From: Antarcticirhabdus aurantiaca
Lineage (GTDB): Bacteria > Pseudomonadota > Alphaproteobacteria > Rhizobiales > Rhizobiaceae
Assembly: GCF_009765365.1 (NCBI RefSeq)
Contig: NZ_VTOM01000019.1
Location: 62,001-126,000, forward strand
DNA: 64,000 nucleotides
Direction: 5' to 3'
This document shows, in pieces, positions 9,566 through 17,581 of this stretch (the stretch's first letter is position 1; each line of letters begins with the position of its first letter). Below the pieces are notes generated by a model. It searched no databases and had not been told where the DNA came from. It was given only the letters and a program-made list of their open reading frames with translations. The position numbers and the translations under genes are program-made.

Positions 9566-9860
9566 GTCTGCGTAGCTCAGCAGGATAGAGCACAGGATTC
9601 CTGGTAAAATTGGGCGCCACGAACCGAAAGGGCGTGGTGGATCTGCTCAAAGTCGGGGAACGCTTCTCAAGCTCTTGAGGTGCCGATCCCGAGCCAAGCC
9701 GGCTTCGGCCGGAAGGTGTAGAGACTGGTAGGGCAGCACCTAAGGGCTCCGGCCTAGGGTGAAGGGACAGTCCAGACCACGAATGCCGTTCGCGGCAGCG
9801 GCGAAAGCCGAAGTGGTATGAATCCTGGGGTCGTGGGTTCGAATCCCGCCGCAGACACCA
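9566..9860 (+). tRNA. tRNA-Arg (anticodon CCU), interrupted by a group I intron
   Basis: Joining 9566-9602 to 9821-9860 gives a complete tRNA. The acceptor stem is GTCTGCG/CGCAGAC with seven perfect pairs. The D arm is GCTC/GAGC, the anticodon stem is CAGGA/TCCTG around the loop TTCCTAA, and the T arm is GTGGG-TTCGAAT-CCCGC. The discriminator is A and CCA is encoded (9858-9860). The anticodon is CCT at 9600-9602, which decodes AGG. The gene is split directly after the third anticodon base. tRNA-Arg(CCU) is a known site for group I introns in alphaproteobacteria such as Agrobacterium. Confidence 0.95.
9603..9820 (+). ncRNA. Self-splicing group I intron in tRNA-Arg(CCU)
   Basis: A 218-nt intron with no open reading frame. 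The 5' exon ends in U and the intron ends in G, as group I chemistry needs. P1 can form between CCUGG (9600-9604) and UUGGG (9610-9614), with the U-G wobble at the splice site. The core is visible: CCGAGCCAAG (P), a CCGGC-UUCG-GCCGG hairpin (9699-9712), AAGGUGUAGAGACU (Q and the 5' side of P7) and AGUCC near 9769 (3' side of P7), resembling the bacterial tRNA (IC3-like) introns. Subgroup is inferred from these motifs. Confidence 0.92.
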
Positions 9861-9898
9861 AGCTCCAGAACATCAAGGTGCGAGAGCGCCGACATGGT

Positions 9899-9990
9899 TG
9901 TCGATCGGCGCCGTGTCATCACCTCGCCGACATCAGCACGCTCAATAGGTTGGCGCGCCGATCGGCATGGAAGCCGGGCGCCGATCCACA
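9899..9990 (-). repeat. 92-bp dispersed repeat, copy A
   Basis: Read on the minus strand it starts TGTGGATCGGCG and ends GGCGCCGATCGACA. It aligns without gaps to copy B (18946-19037; my hand count is 69 of 92 identical) and to copy C (10406-10474, partial). Copies of GATCGGCG/CGCCGATC recur inside it. The multiple internal repeats and TGT end resemble terminal regions of IS21-type elements, but that is only a suggestion. It lies just beyond the broken 3' end of the GntR remnant. Confidence 0.6.
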
Positions 9991-10058
9991 CACAGGGCAG
10001 GGGCAGGGGGACCGGGGACGATGACGGGGCGCGACGCGGTTATCGGCGGCCGTGATCG

Positions 10059-10405
10059 ATGGAAGATCGAGCCGTTGTCGAGGAGGCGCTCGGCCGGAAG
10101 GCGCTCGACGTCGGACTCCAGCATCCGCTCCTGGATTCGGCGCAGTTCGGCGATGATCTTGGGATCGACTCGGAAGTCCGGCTCCAGCATGGCCGCCGGT
10201 TCGATCAGCATGCGGAAGCGGTAGATCTGCTCGAAAGCCTTGGGCGTCTTGGCGACGGGAAGCAAGCGCCAGCCATAGCCCTGCTTGCGCTCGGCCCAAC
10301 CCTCGCGCGTCGCGCGAACCAGGATGTCGGAGATCTGGGCCTTGGTCAGCACGTAGCGCTCCCGCAGCATCTGCTCGCTGACTGCCGCCGCGACATTGCG
10401 CACGT
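10059..10405 (-). pseudogene. Truncated GntR-family (FCD-type) regulator
   Basis: The minus-strand frame encodes a winged-helix segment (AQISDILVRATREGWAERKQ) and the beginning of an FCD-like effector domain (FRMLIEPAAMLEPDFRVDPK, then ERLLDNGSIFH). It loses similarity after the conserved FH near 10059 and runs into unrelated sequence and repeat copy A. At its 5' side there is no convincing start: repeat copy C abuts it at 10406, with an in-frame stop a little further upstream. Both ends of the gene are therefore missing and it is unlikely to be functional. Confidence 0.7.
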
Positions 10406-10474
10406 TGCCGATTGGTACAGCAACCTGTTGAGCGTGCCGACGCCTGCGCGGTTGCGATCAGGCGCCGATCAGCA
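10406..10474 (+). repeat. 92-bp dispersed repeat, partial copy C
   Basis: It matches the distal 69 bp of copies A and B in opposite orientation to A, so the GntR fragment is bracketed by two outward-pointing copies. Shared core: CCGATTGG, then CAACCTGTTGAGCGTG, then GGCGCCGATC. By hand 50 of 69 positions match copy A without gaps. The proximal 23 bp, including the TGTGGATCGG end, are absent. Confidence 0.5.
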
Positions 10475-10550
10475 ATCTGACCGACGGCCGCAGCATCCCC
10501 CTTGTGGCATTCAGCGGCCTAGGACTCCACCATTGTAGGCAGATGGAGAT

Positions 10551-10889
10551 ATGGCGATGACGGTGCGGAAATTTATGGACGTGTCGACCGGGCACCTGAC
10601 GCGGGATGACGTCGAACTGCTCCAAGCGGGCGCGCTCCCGATCGAGGTCCTGGCGTACGAGTATGGCTGGATCATCTCGACGGCAGGCCTCATGGGGATC
10701 GACGGTGTAGAGGAGAATGCGGCCAAGCTCAGCGCCTCCGGCCTTTCTGGCACCTTTATTGAGGTCGCTCGGGCGGCAGGGGCACGAGATTGCTGGATCC
10801 TGCGCTTCGACGCCGATGCCGATCTCGACCTCGAGCTGCCGATCGGCGGCTACGGCCTCGACGTCGAGGATGCCAGTCATCCTGGTTGA
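10551..10889 (+). CDS. DUF5983-like small protein
   Basis: A 112-aa protein whose start KFMDVSTGHLTRDDVELLQ and later YGWIIS and FDADADLDLELPIGGYGLD follow the layout I associate with the DUF5983 family (STxHL near the N terminus, yGW in the middle, xDxDA-LP near the C terminus). Such genes are frequent on plasmids and integrative elements; no activity is known to me. It stands alone between the tRNA/repeat zone and the ribokinase operon and has a weak ribosome-binding site. The family call comes from pattern memory and needs a profile search. Confidence 0.55.
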   Translation: MAMTVRKFMDVSTGHLTRDDVELLQAGALPIEVLAYEYGWIISTAGLMGIDGVEENAAKLSASGLSGTFIEVARAAGARDCWILRFDADADLDLELPIGGYGLDVEDASHPG

Positions 10890-10993
10890 GCCAGCAGCAT
10901 CCGAAGAGGATTGCCAACAGAACAGGCACGAAGGATCAGGCGCCGACCACGGGTTCATCTGCCCGTGCCGGTGAACGCATGAGCGATAGGCAC

Positions 10994-11881
10994 TTAGAGC
11001 GCGGCAGACTTGGTAGTCGAGACGTGCCGGCCGGCCGCCTCGTTCGCGTCCGAGAGGCTCTCGTCGAACGGCTTGCCGAAGGTGAGAGCCGCGACGAGGG
11101 CGCCGACGAAGACGTCGCCCGCGCCGTGGGTGCTGACGAGGGTCACAGGCCGCGCGCGCAGCGTCACCGTCGGTTCGCCCCGCTTGACGCCGGCGACGCC
11201 ATCGCCGCCGGCCGTCACAACGACGACGGGGAAGCGCGCGGCGAGCGCTTCCGCCGCCGCGCGCGCATCGTCAAGGCCGGCAACGCCCCGGCTGCCGAAC
11301 TGCTCAGCCTCGATGGCATTGACGACGAGGACGTCGAGGAGGCCGGCGAGATCGTCGGAGAGCGGGCGGTAAGGCGCGGCGTTGAGGCAGACGAGCGCGC
11401 CCGCGGCCTTGGCGGCGCGCGCGGCGGCGACGTTGACGGCGTCGGGCACCTCGTTCTGGAGGATCAAGGCGGACGCCCCCGCCCAGAGATCGGCGGCGGC
11501 GACGCGGCCGGGATCGATCGCGATGTTCGCGCCCGACACGATCACGGCGCCGTAGTCGCCGCCCGCATCCGAGATCGCGACGCTCATACCCGAGCCGGTG
11601 CCGGCCAGCGTCTCGACGTGGGTGGCATCGACACCGCCGTCCTCCAACGCCGCGCGCAGGAAGCGCCCGAACGCGTCGTCGCCGACCGCTCCGGCCATGC
11701 GCACGTGCGCGCCGGCTCGTGCCGCGGCGACCGCCTGGTTGCCGCCCTTGCCGCCGAACTTCGGGACCCAGGCGTGGCCCGTCACCGTCTCGCCCTTGCG
11801 GGGACGGTCGGGGGCATCGACCATGATGTCGTAGTGGAGGCTGCCGACAACGACGATCACGGGCGGCTGGTGCAAGGTCAT
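10994..11881 (-). CDS. rbsK: Ribokinase-family (PfkB) sugar kinase
   Basis: A 295-aa cytosolic carbohydrate kinase. PfkB signature 1 is seen as KFGGKGGNQAVAAARAGA (about residues 41-58), and signature 2 with the catalytic Asp as STHGAGDVFVGALVAAL (about 247-263). The substrate-binding N terminus GSLHYDIMVD is ribokinase-like. It is the last gene of an operon with an RpiR regulator, a ribose-type ABC transporter and a TIM-barrel isomerase, overlapping the regulator by 4 bp. It probably phosphorylates the sugar delivered by that system; ribose itself is not proven, since the isomerase suggests a ketose or rarer sugar. Confidence 0.85.
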   Translation of the reverse strand: MTLHQPPVIVVVGSLHYDIMVDAPDRPRKGETVTGHAWVPKFGGKGGNQAVAAARAGAHVRMAGAVGDDAFGRFLRAALEDGGVDATHVETLAGTGSGMSVAISDAGGDYGAVIVSGANIAIDPGRVAAADLWAGASALILQNEVPDAVNVAAARAAKAAGALVCLNAAPYRPLSDDLAGLLDVLVVNAIEAEQFGSRGVAGLDDARAAAEALAARFPVVVVTAGGDGVAGVKRGEPTVTLRARPVTLVSTHGAGDVFVGALVAALTFGKPFDESLSDANEAAGRHVSTTKSAAL

Positions 11882-12747
11882 GTGGTCCGTCGCTTGGCTT
11901 TCACGGCGCCCATGGTGGCGGTGAGGTTGCGCTCGGCGGCCTTGAGGTCGCGGCTGGCGACGGCTGCGAAGACCGCGTCGAAGATGATGAGCTGGGCGAT
12001 GCGCGCGGCGGCGTTTTCGCCCAGAAGCGGCGACCCTTGAGCCGTCGAGCAGAGGACGACGTCGGCGGTTCTTGCCAGCGGCGAGGTCGCGTAGTTCGTC
12101 AGCGCGATGGTGCGCGCGCCGCGCCTGCGGGCGAGTTCCAGAGGCTCGATCACCGCCGTCGTCGTGCCCGAATGCGAGAAGCCGATGGCGACGTCGCCTT
12201 CACCGAGAAGCGCGGCGGACATCAGCATCATGTGCGCGTCGTCGAAGACGCTGGTGCGCACGCCGATCCTCAGGAACTTGTGGGCGACGTCGCGGGCGAT
12301 CTGGGCCGAGCCGCCGATGCCGTAGAGGTCGCGCTGGCGGGCGGAGAAGATCAGGCCCACCGCGCGCTCGAAGGCCTCCGGGTCGAGGATCGAGAGCGTT
12401 TCCTCCAGCGCGTGGATGGAGGTGCGGAAGACCTTCTGGGCGATCTCGACGCCGGTGTCGTCGGGCGAGAGCTCCTGGTGCAGCTCGGCCGTCGGCAGGC
12501 GGTTGTAGTCGACGACCCCGGCGCGGAAGTCCTTGTAGCCGGAAAAGCCGAGCTTCTTGGCGATCTTGACGATCATCGCCTCCGACACGCCCGCGTCGTC
12601 CGCGACGGTCTTGATGCCGGTTCCCTCGTCGAAGTCGCGCCGCCCGAGGATCATCTCCACCACCCGCGCCTCGAGCGGCGTCAGGTGGGGCATCATCATG
12701 CGGATCCGGGGGCCGACGGTCCTCGGATCCGTGAAGCTCATGTTCAT
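11878..12747 (-). CDS. MurR/RpiR-family transcriptional regulator
   Basis: A 289-aa sugar-responsive regulator. The N-terminal HTH_6 domain (about residues 15-90) includes VADDAGVSEAMIVKIAKKLG. The SIS sugar-phosphate domain (about 125-260) includes GIGGSAQIARDVAHKFLRIG and the GFSHSGTT phosphosugar loop. The ATG at 12747 overlaps the upstream permease stop (ATGA). It likely represses the operon it sits in, with a sugar phosphate made by the neighbouring kinase as inducer; this is the family norm and inference here. Confidence 0.88.
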   Translation of the reverse strand: MNMSFTDPRTVGPRIRMMMPHLTPLEARVVEMILGRRDFDEGTGIKTVADDAGVSEAMIVKIAKKLGFSGYKDFRAGVVDYNRLPTAELHQELSPDDTGVEIAQKVFRTSIHALEETLSILDPEAFERAVGLIFSARQRDLYGIGGSAQIARDVAHKFLRIGVRTSVFDDAHMMLMSAALLGEGDVAIGFSHSGTTTAVIEPLELARRRGARTIALTNYATSPLARTADVVLCSTAQGSPLLGENAAARIAQLIIFDAVFAAVASRDLKAAERNLTATMGAVKAKRRTT

Positions 12748-13724
12748 CCCCGTCCCCTCGTCGCCCGGTCGATCAGCATCGCGACGAGGATGATAAGGCC
12801 GGTTGCGAGGAGTTGGTAGAACGCCTGGACGTTGAGGAGCGTCAGGCCGTTGCGGAGCGTGCCCAGGATGATCGCGCCGAGAAGTGTGCCGATCACCGAG
12901 CCCTTGCCGCCCATCAGCGAGGCCCCGCCGATTGCGGCGGCCGCGATGGCGTCGAGCTCCCAAAGGTTGCCGAGCGTCGGGTCGGCGGCGCCCAGACGCC
13001 CGACGAGGATGAGGCCGGCGATCGCGGCAAGGCCGCCGGAGATCACGTAGCTCGCGATCTTGGTCATGGCGACGGGCACGCCGGCGATGTGCGAGGCCTC
13101 CTCGTTGCCGCCGACGGCGAGGAAATACTCGCCGAGCGGCGTCTTGTTGAGGACGATCCAGACGAGGAGCGCGAGCACCGCGACGATGACGACCGGCGTC
13201 GGGATGCCGAGGATCGCGCCGTTGAAGAGCGCCCGGAACTCCGGCGGGATGCCGAAGATCGGGTTGCCGCCGGTGTAGATCAGCGCCGAGGCGCGGTAGA
13301 GCGAAAGCGTGCCGAGCGTCACGATGAAGGGCTGGAGGCCGCCATAAGCGACGAGGATGCCGTTCACCGCCCCGCAGGCCATGCCGAACAGGAGCGCCGC
13401 GGGAATGGCGAGGAGGATCGGCGCGCCGCCGACCATCATCGCGGCGGCCGCGACCGCGGCGATCGCCGCCGTCGGGCCGACCGACAGGTCGATGCCGCCG
13501 GCGATGATGACGAGCGTCATGCCGAGCGCCACGCAGGCGTTGATCGAGGACTGCTGGAGGATGTTGAGGAGGTTGCGCTCGGTCAGGAAGTTGGGGCTGA
13601 GCGCCGCGAAAACGACGACGATCGCGACGAGGCCGATAAGCGTGCCCGCATCGCGCAGGCCGAAGCCGAGCTTGAAGCCGCGGCGGGCGGGCCGGGGGGT
13701 GGCGAGGCTGTCGGTGGAGGACAT
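12744..13724 (-). CDS. Ribose-type ABC transporter permease
   Basis: A 326-aa permease of the RbsC/BPD_transp_2 family. It has 8-10 hydrophobic segments and the family motifs LGMTLVIIAGGIDLSVG (about residues 67-83), IPAALLFGMACGAVNGILVA and AIGGASLMGGKGSVIGTLLGA. The product inserts in the inner membrane and works as a dimer with the ATPase encoded just upstream. Coupled by overlap to the RpiR gene. Confidence 0.92.
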   Translation of the reverse strand: MSSTDSLATPRPARRGFKLGFGLRDAGTLIGLVAIVVVFAALSPNFLTERNLLNILQQSSINACVALGMTLVIIAGGIDLSVGPTAAIAAVAAAAMMVGGAPILLAIPAALLFGMACGAVNGILVAYGGLQPFIVTLGTLSLYRASALIYTGGNPIFGIPPEFRALFNGAILGIPTPVVIVAVLALLVWIVLNKTPLGEYFLAVGGNEEASHIAGVPVAMTKIASYVISGGLAAIAGLILVGRLGAADPTLGNLWELDAIAAAAIGGASLMGGKGSVIGTLLGAIILGTLRNGLTLLNVQAFYQLLATGLIILVAMLIDRATRGRG

Positions 13725-13728
13725 GGGA

Positions 13729-15273
13729 TCAGGACCCCGTGGCTGAGAGGGTAGGGGACGGGGCGGCGGCTGTTTCGGAACGCGGCACGGCGAGCGCGAC
13801 GATCGCCTCCTCGCTGATCGCCTCGCGCTCCAGGATGCCGGCGATCGTGCCTTCGCGCATCACGAGGACGCGGTCGGAAACGCGCAGGATCTCCGGAAGC
13901 TCGGAGGAGACGACGATCATCGAGCGGCCCTCGGAGGCGAGCTTCTCGATAAGGGCGTAGATCTCGGCCTTGGCGCCGACGTCGATGCCGCGGGTCGGCT
14001 CATCAAACAAAAGGATCCGCGCCCCGGCGGCGATCCAGCGGCCGATGATCGCCTTCTGCTGGTTGCCGCCGGAGAACTGGCCGATCGGCCGCTCGATGTC
14101 GAGCGGGCGAAGGTTCAGCTCGCGCATCAGCCGCTCGCTCTCGCGAGACAGGGCGCGCTTCTTCACGAAGCCGCCGCGCGAGAAGCGGTGCATGGAGGAA
14201 AGTGCGATGTTGGAGCGCACGGAGCGGCGGGCGACGATGCCGTCGCGCTTGCGCTCCTCGGGCAGGAGGCCGAGCCCGGCGGCGATGGCCGCGCGCGGGC
14301 GCCCGAGCGCCAGCGGCTTGTTCTCGACGCGGATCGCGCCCGAATCCGGCCGGTCGACGCCGGCGATGAGGCGCAGAAGCTCGGTGCGCCCCGCCCCGAC
14401 GAGACCGGAAATGCCGAGCACCTCGCCGCGCCTAAGCTTGAAGCTGGTGTTCTTCACGGCGGAGCCGCGCGTCAGGTTCGCGACGTCGAGAACGACCTCC
14501 TCGCGCGCGAAACCCTTGTGCCCGGCGGCGGCGAGCTCGCGCCCGACCATGCGGGCGATGACCTCGGCCTCGCTCGTGTCCTTCAAGGCGACGTCGGCGA
14601 CCTTGCGGCCGTCGCGTAGGATCGTCGCGGTCTCGCAGACGCGGAAGACCTCGTCCATCTTGTGGGAAACGTAGATGATCGAGACGCCCTTGGCGGCGAG
14701 GTCGGCGATGAGCACGGCCAGGCGGTCGAACTCGGCAGGCGTGAGGCTCGATGTCGGCTCGTCCATGGCGAGGACCTTGGCGTCCTCCATCATGGCGCGG
14801 GCGATCTCGACGACCTGGCGCTGGGCGACCTTCAGGCTGCGGATCGGCGCGGCCGGATCGATCGCGGCGTCGAGCGGAGCGAGGGCTTGCGCCGCGGCGC
14901 GCTCCTGGGCGCGGCGGTCGACAAGGAGGCCGCCGGCGGTGCGAAGCGGACGGCCGAGGAACATGTTCTGGGCGACCGTCAGCTCCGGCACGTGCTGGAG
15001 CTCCTGATGGATCATCGCGATGCCGGCGCGCCGCGCGGCGACCGGCCCGTGGCCGGACAGGCGTACGCCGTCGACCTCGACATGGCCGGCCGACGGCTCG
15101 AAGACGCCGGACAGGATGCGCAGCAGCGTCGACTTGCCCGCGCCGTTCTCGCCGAGAAGTCCATGCACGGTGCCGCGCTTCACGCTCATGCCGACGCCGT
15201 CGAGGGCGCGCAAGGGCCCGAAGCTCTTGCCGATGTCGATGAGCCGCAGCCGATCGGGATCGCTCGAAGTCAT
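13729..15273 (-). CDS. Ribose-type ABC transporter ATP-binding protein (two ATPase domains)
   Basis: A 514-aa RbsA-like protein with two nucleotide-binding domains. The first has Walker A GENGAGKST and Walker B VLAMDEPTSSLT. The second has the usual altered Walker A (GLVGAGRTE), the signature FSGGNQQKAIIGRW and ILLFDEPTRGIDVG. It energises import through the adjacent permease. It ends 4 bp before the permease start on the minus strand. Confidence 0.93.
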   Translation of the reverse strand: MTSSDPDRLRLIDIGKSFGPLRALDGVGMSVKRGTVHGLLGENGAGKSTLLRILSGVFEPSAGHVEVDGVRLSGHGPVAARRAGIAMIHQELQHVPELTVAQNMFLGRPLRTAGGLLVDRRAQERAAAQALAPLDAAIDPAAPIRSLKVAQRQVVEIARAMMEDAKVLAMDEPTSSLTPAEFDRLAVLIADLAAKGVSIIYVSHKMDEVFRVCETATILRDGRKVADVALKDTSEAEVIARMVGRELAAAGHKGFAREEVVLDVANLTRGSAVKNTSFKLRRGEVLGISGLVGAGRTELLRLIAGVDRPDSGAIRVENKPLALGRPRAAIAAGLGLLPEERKRDGIVARRSVRSNIALSSMHRFSRGGFVKKRALSRESERLMRELNLRPLDIERPIGQFSGGNQQKAIIGRWIAAGARILLFDEPTRGIDVGAKAEIYALIEKLASEGRSMIVVSSELPEILRVSDRVLVMREGTIAGILEREAISEEAIVALAVPRSETAAAPSPTLSATGS

Positions 15274-15310
15274 GGGATCTGCCTGCCTCCTCCCGAGGTC
15301 GGATACGGGA

Positions 15311-15329
15311 GCGCGGGACGGGCCCGCGC
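15311..15329 (-). terminator. Hairpin between binding-protein and ATPase genes
   Basis: GCGCGGG (15311-15317) and CCCGCGC (15323-15329) form a perfect 7-bp GC stem with a 5-base loop in the 66-bp gap after the binding-protein gene. No U-tract follows. Such hairpins often stabilise the binding-protein mRNA or thin out downstream transcription so that the receptor is made in excess. Confidence 0.45.
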
Positions 15330-15339
15330 CCCCGGCGGA

Positions 15340-16395
15340 TCAGTTCGCGGCCTGCTTCAGAAGGACCTCGCGCAGCGCGTCGCCCTTCACGGCGAAGCTT
15401 TCGACGTTGTCCTTGGTGATCAGGGCCTGGGGCGTCGAAACGACGCGCGGCAGGTCCTGGCCGCCGAGGAGCCGGAGCGCGGCCTCCATGGCCACCTCGC
15501 CGGTGAGGACGGGGAAGGAATCCACCGTGCCCGTCAGCTCGCCCGCGCGGATCGAGGCATAGGCGTCGGAGATGCCGTCGGTGCCGAACACCACGACCTT
15601 GTCCTGGAGCCCGGCCGCCTTCACCGCCTCGACGACGCCGAGCGCCATGCCGTCATTGTTGGCGTAGAAGCCGACGAGGTCCGGGTTCTGCTGGAGGACG
15701 GTCGAGGCCGCGTCGTAGGCGACCTGGCGGTCCCAGTTGCCGGGAACGCTCGCGACGACCTCGAACTTGCCGCCCTCGGTGACCGTCTGGGTGAAGCCCG
15801 CCGTGCGCTGGCCCGCCGCGAAGACGCCGGCCTGGCCCTCGATCACCGCGACCTTGCCGCCCTGCGGACGGTTCTCCAGGAACCACTGCGCCACGCGCAT
15901 GCCGTTGTCGCGCTGGACGTTGCCGACGTAATGCTCGGCGCTCGGGATCACCGCGTCGTTGACGTTGATCACCGGGATGTTCTGCGACTTGGCGCTTTCC
16001 AGCGCCGGCTGGAGGTTCGAGTCGGTCTGCGGCGAGAAGAGGAGCGCGTTGAAGCCCTGGCTGATCAGGTTCTCGGCGATGGAGAGCTGGCCGAGCTGGT
16101 CGCCCTCGCTCTGCGCGGCCTGGTAGACGACCTCGACGCCCGCCTTGTCGGCATAGGCCTGGTAGCCCTCGCCCAGGCTGCGCCAGTATTCGTTGGTCAG
16201 CGTCTTGGAAACGCCGCCGACGCGCGTGCCCTCGGCCGCCTTCGGCACCTCGCCGAACTTTTGCTGGAGGGCGGACCACTCGATGCGGTCGGCCTCGGTG
16301 TCGGAGTTGAGCGGCGCGAGATCCTGCGCGACGGCGAGCCCGGCGACGAGCGAGAGCGCGCAGGCCCCGACGAGCGCCTTCAAGCGAAGCTTCAT
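15340..16395 (-). CDS. Sugar ABC transporter periplasmic binding protein (RbsB/XylF type)
   Basis: A 351-aa exported receptor with a signal peptide (MKLRLKALVGACALSLVAGL, cut near AVAQ). The mature protein is a periplasmic binding protein type I fold. Visible pieces include GVSKTLTNEYWRSLGEGYQA, FSPQTDSNLQPALESA, IEGQAGVFAAGQRTAGF and FYANNDGMALGVVEAV. It is the first transport gene of the minus-strand operon, followed by ATPase and permease genes. The ligand cannot be read; the associated kinase and isomerase point to a monosaccharide or polyol. Confidence 0.9.
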   Translation of the reverse strand: MKLRLKALVGACALSLVAGLAVAQDLAPLNSDTEADRIEWSALQQKFGEVPKAAEGTRVGGVSKTLTNEYWRSLGEGYQAYADKAGVEVVYQAAQSEGDQLGQLSIAENLISQGFNALLFSPQTDSNLQPALESAKSQNIPVINVNDAVIPSAEHYVGNVQRDNGMRVAQWFLENRPQGGKVAVIEGQAGVFAAGQRTAGFTQTVTEGGKFEVVASVPGNWDRQVAYDAASTVLQQNPDLVGFYANNDGMALGVVEAVKAAGLQDKVVVFGTDGISDAYASIRAGELTGTVDSFPVLTGEVAMEAALRLLGGQDLPRVVSTPQALITKDNVESFAVKGDALREVLLKQAAN

Positions 16396-16467
16396 GATGT
16401 GATCCTCCCGTATAACAATACCGGACGTCGAAGCGCGGTCCGGCTCGCGATCTCGTGGGCGCCCGCC

Positions 16468-17454
16468 TCAGGCGGCGGCGATCAGCGCCTGGTTGACGAT
16501 GGACTGGCTGGCGACGCCGTCCTGGTGCGCCTGGGCCTCGCCGAGCCGGTTGTCGGCGTCGAGCCGGTCGGCGACCGCCATCAGCCGGTTCACCGTTTCG
16601 ATGTTTGTTTCGCACTCGGCGACCGGGTCGAGGCCCGAGGCGTCGGGGAAGGTGTCGAAGTAAAGGGCGCCCTCGTAGCCGTCGCGCCGGATCTGGCGCA
16701 GAAGCTCCAGCGTCGAGCGCAGATGGACGGCGCCGACCATCAGCCCGTCGTCGCGCTTGCCGTAGCCGTCGTTGAGGTGGACGCCAAGGAGCTTGGAGCG
16801 GCGGTGGATGAGGTGCGCCGCGAAGGCCGGCTGCTCGCCGGCATACAGCGAATGGGCAAAGTCCATGGTGACGCCGAGGTTGGGGCAGCCGGCGTCCTGG
16901 ATCGCGAGCAGCGTCGTCGCGCAGTCGCGCAGGAGCGCCTGGGCCCGCGGCTCGTCCGGCTTGTACTCGATCGAGACCTGGCAGGCGGGATCGTGCTCGG
17001 CGACCTCGCGGATGCCGGCGACCTCGAGGTCCCAGGCCTGGGAATAATCGAGTTGGAAGTTGTAGTCGAAGCCGTCCTGGCCGAGCCAGAGTGTCATCAG
17101 GTCGGCGCCCATGGCGCGAGCCGCGTCGATGCCGCGCTTGGTGAGCTCGATCGCCTCTCGCCTCACGGATTTATCAGGATTCGTGAAGGCGCCGAGCTTG
17201 AAGGCGGGATTGGTGTAGTAGCGCATCGCCAGCCCGTTGACCTGGAGGCCGAGGTCGCAGATGCGCGCGCCGACCGCTCGAGGGTCGTCGGCCACGTGAT
17301 CGGGATAGTTCAGGTCCACGTCCGTCAGCCCCTTCGCAGTCGCAGCACGGGCCGCTATCTGCATGAAGCTCGGCTTGCCCTGGAGATCGGGCCAGAAAAG
17401 GTGCGGCGCGGAGCCGAAGGAGTTCAGGCGGGTGGCGAAGCGCGACAGGGTCAT
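16468..17454 (-). CDS. TIM-barrel sugar isomerase/epimerase
   Basis: A 328-aa protein of the xylose-isomerase-like TIM-barrel superfamily. Metal-site type residues occur in the expected strands: the Glu of VSIEYKPDEPRA, the Asp/His of VTMDFAHSLYAGE, the His of LLGVHLNDGYGKRDD, and the Asp of LYFDTFPDASG. It is the first gene of the operon with the ABC importer, RpiR regulator and ribokinase, so it probably converts the imported sugar to the ketose that the kinase phosphorylates, or the reverse. Which sugar is unknown; rhamnose-isomerase-like or ketose-3-epimerase-like activity are both possible. Confidence 0.75.
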   Translation of the reverse strand: MTLSRFATRLNSFGSAPHLFWPDLQGKPSFMQIAARAATAKGLTDVDLNYPDHVADDPRAVGARICDLGLQVNGLAMRYYTNPAFKLGAFTNPDKSVRREAIELTKRGIDAARAMGADLMTLWLGQDGFDYNFQLDYSQAWDLEVAGIREVAEHDPACQVSIEYKPDEPRAQALLRDCATTLLAIQDAGCPNLGVTMDFAHSLYAGEQPAFAAHLIHRRSKLLGVHLNDGYGKRDDGLMVGAVHLRSTLELLRQIRRDGYEGALYFDTFPDASGLDPVAECETNIETVNRLMAVADRLDADNRLGEAQAHQDGVASQSIVNQALIAAA

Positions 17455-17474
17455 GGCATCCGTCTCAGCAGTTT

Positions 17475-17502
17475 CTTCACAAATAATACGAAGATCGTGA
17501 AG
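17475..17502. promoter_or_regulatory. Inverted repeat in the divergent promoter region
   Basis: CTTCAC (17475-17480) and GTGAAG (17497-17502) face each other across 16 bp of AT-rich DNA (AAATAATACGAAGATC). This is the only AT-rich stretch between the isomerase and the dehydrogenase genes, so it probably contains both promoters. A role as the RpiR operator is inference. Confidence 0.35.
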
Positions 17503-17581
17503 TTGTCAAATTGCGTGCGCGGCGCGGGCTGGCTATGAGGATCGTGGGGCCTGAGCCCCGCTGGCATGGAGGACGCCCGAC

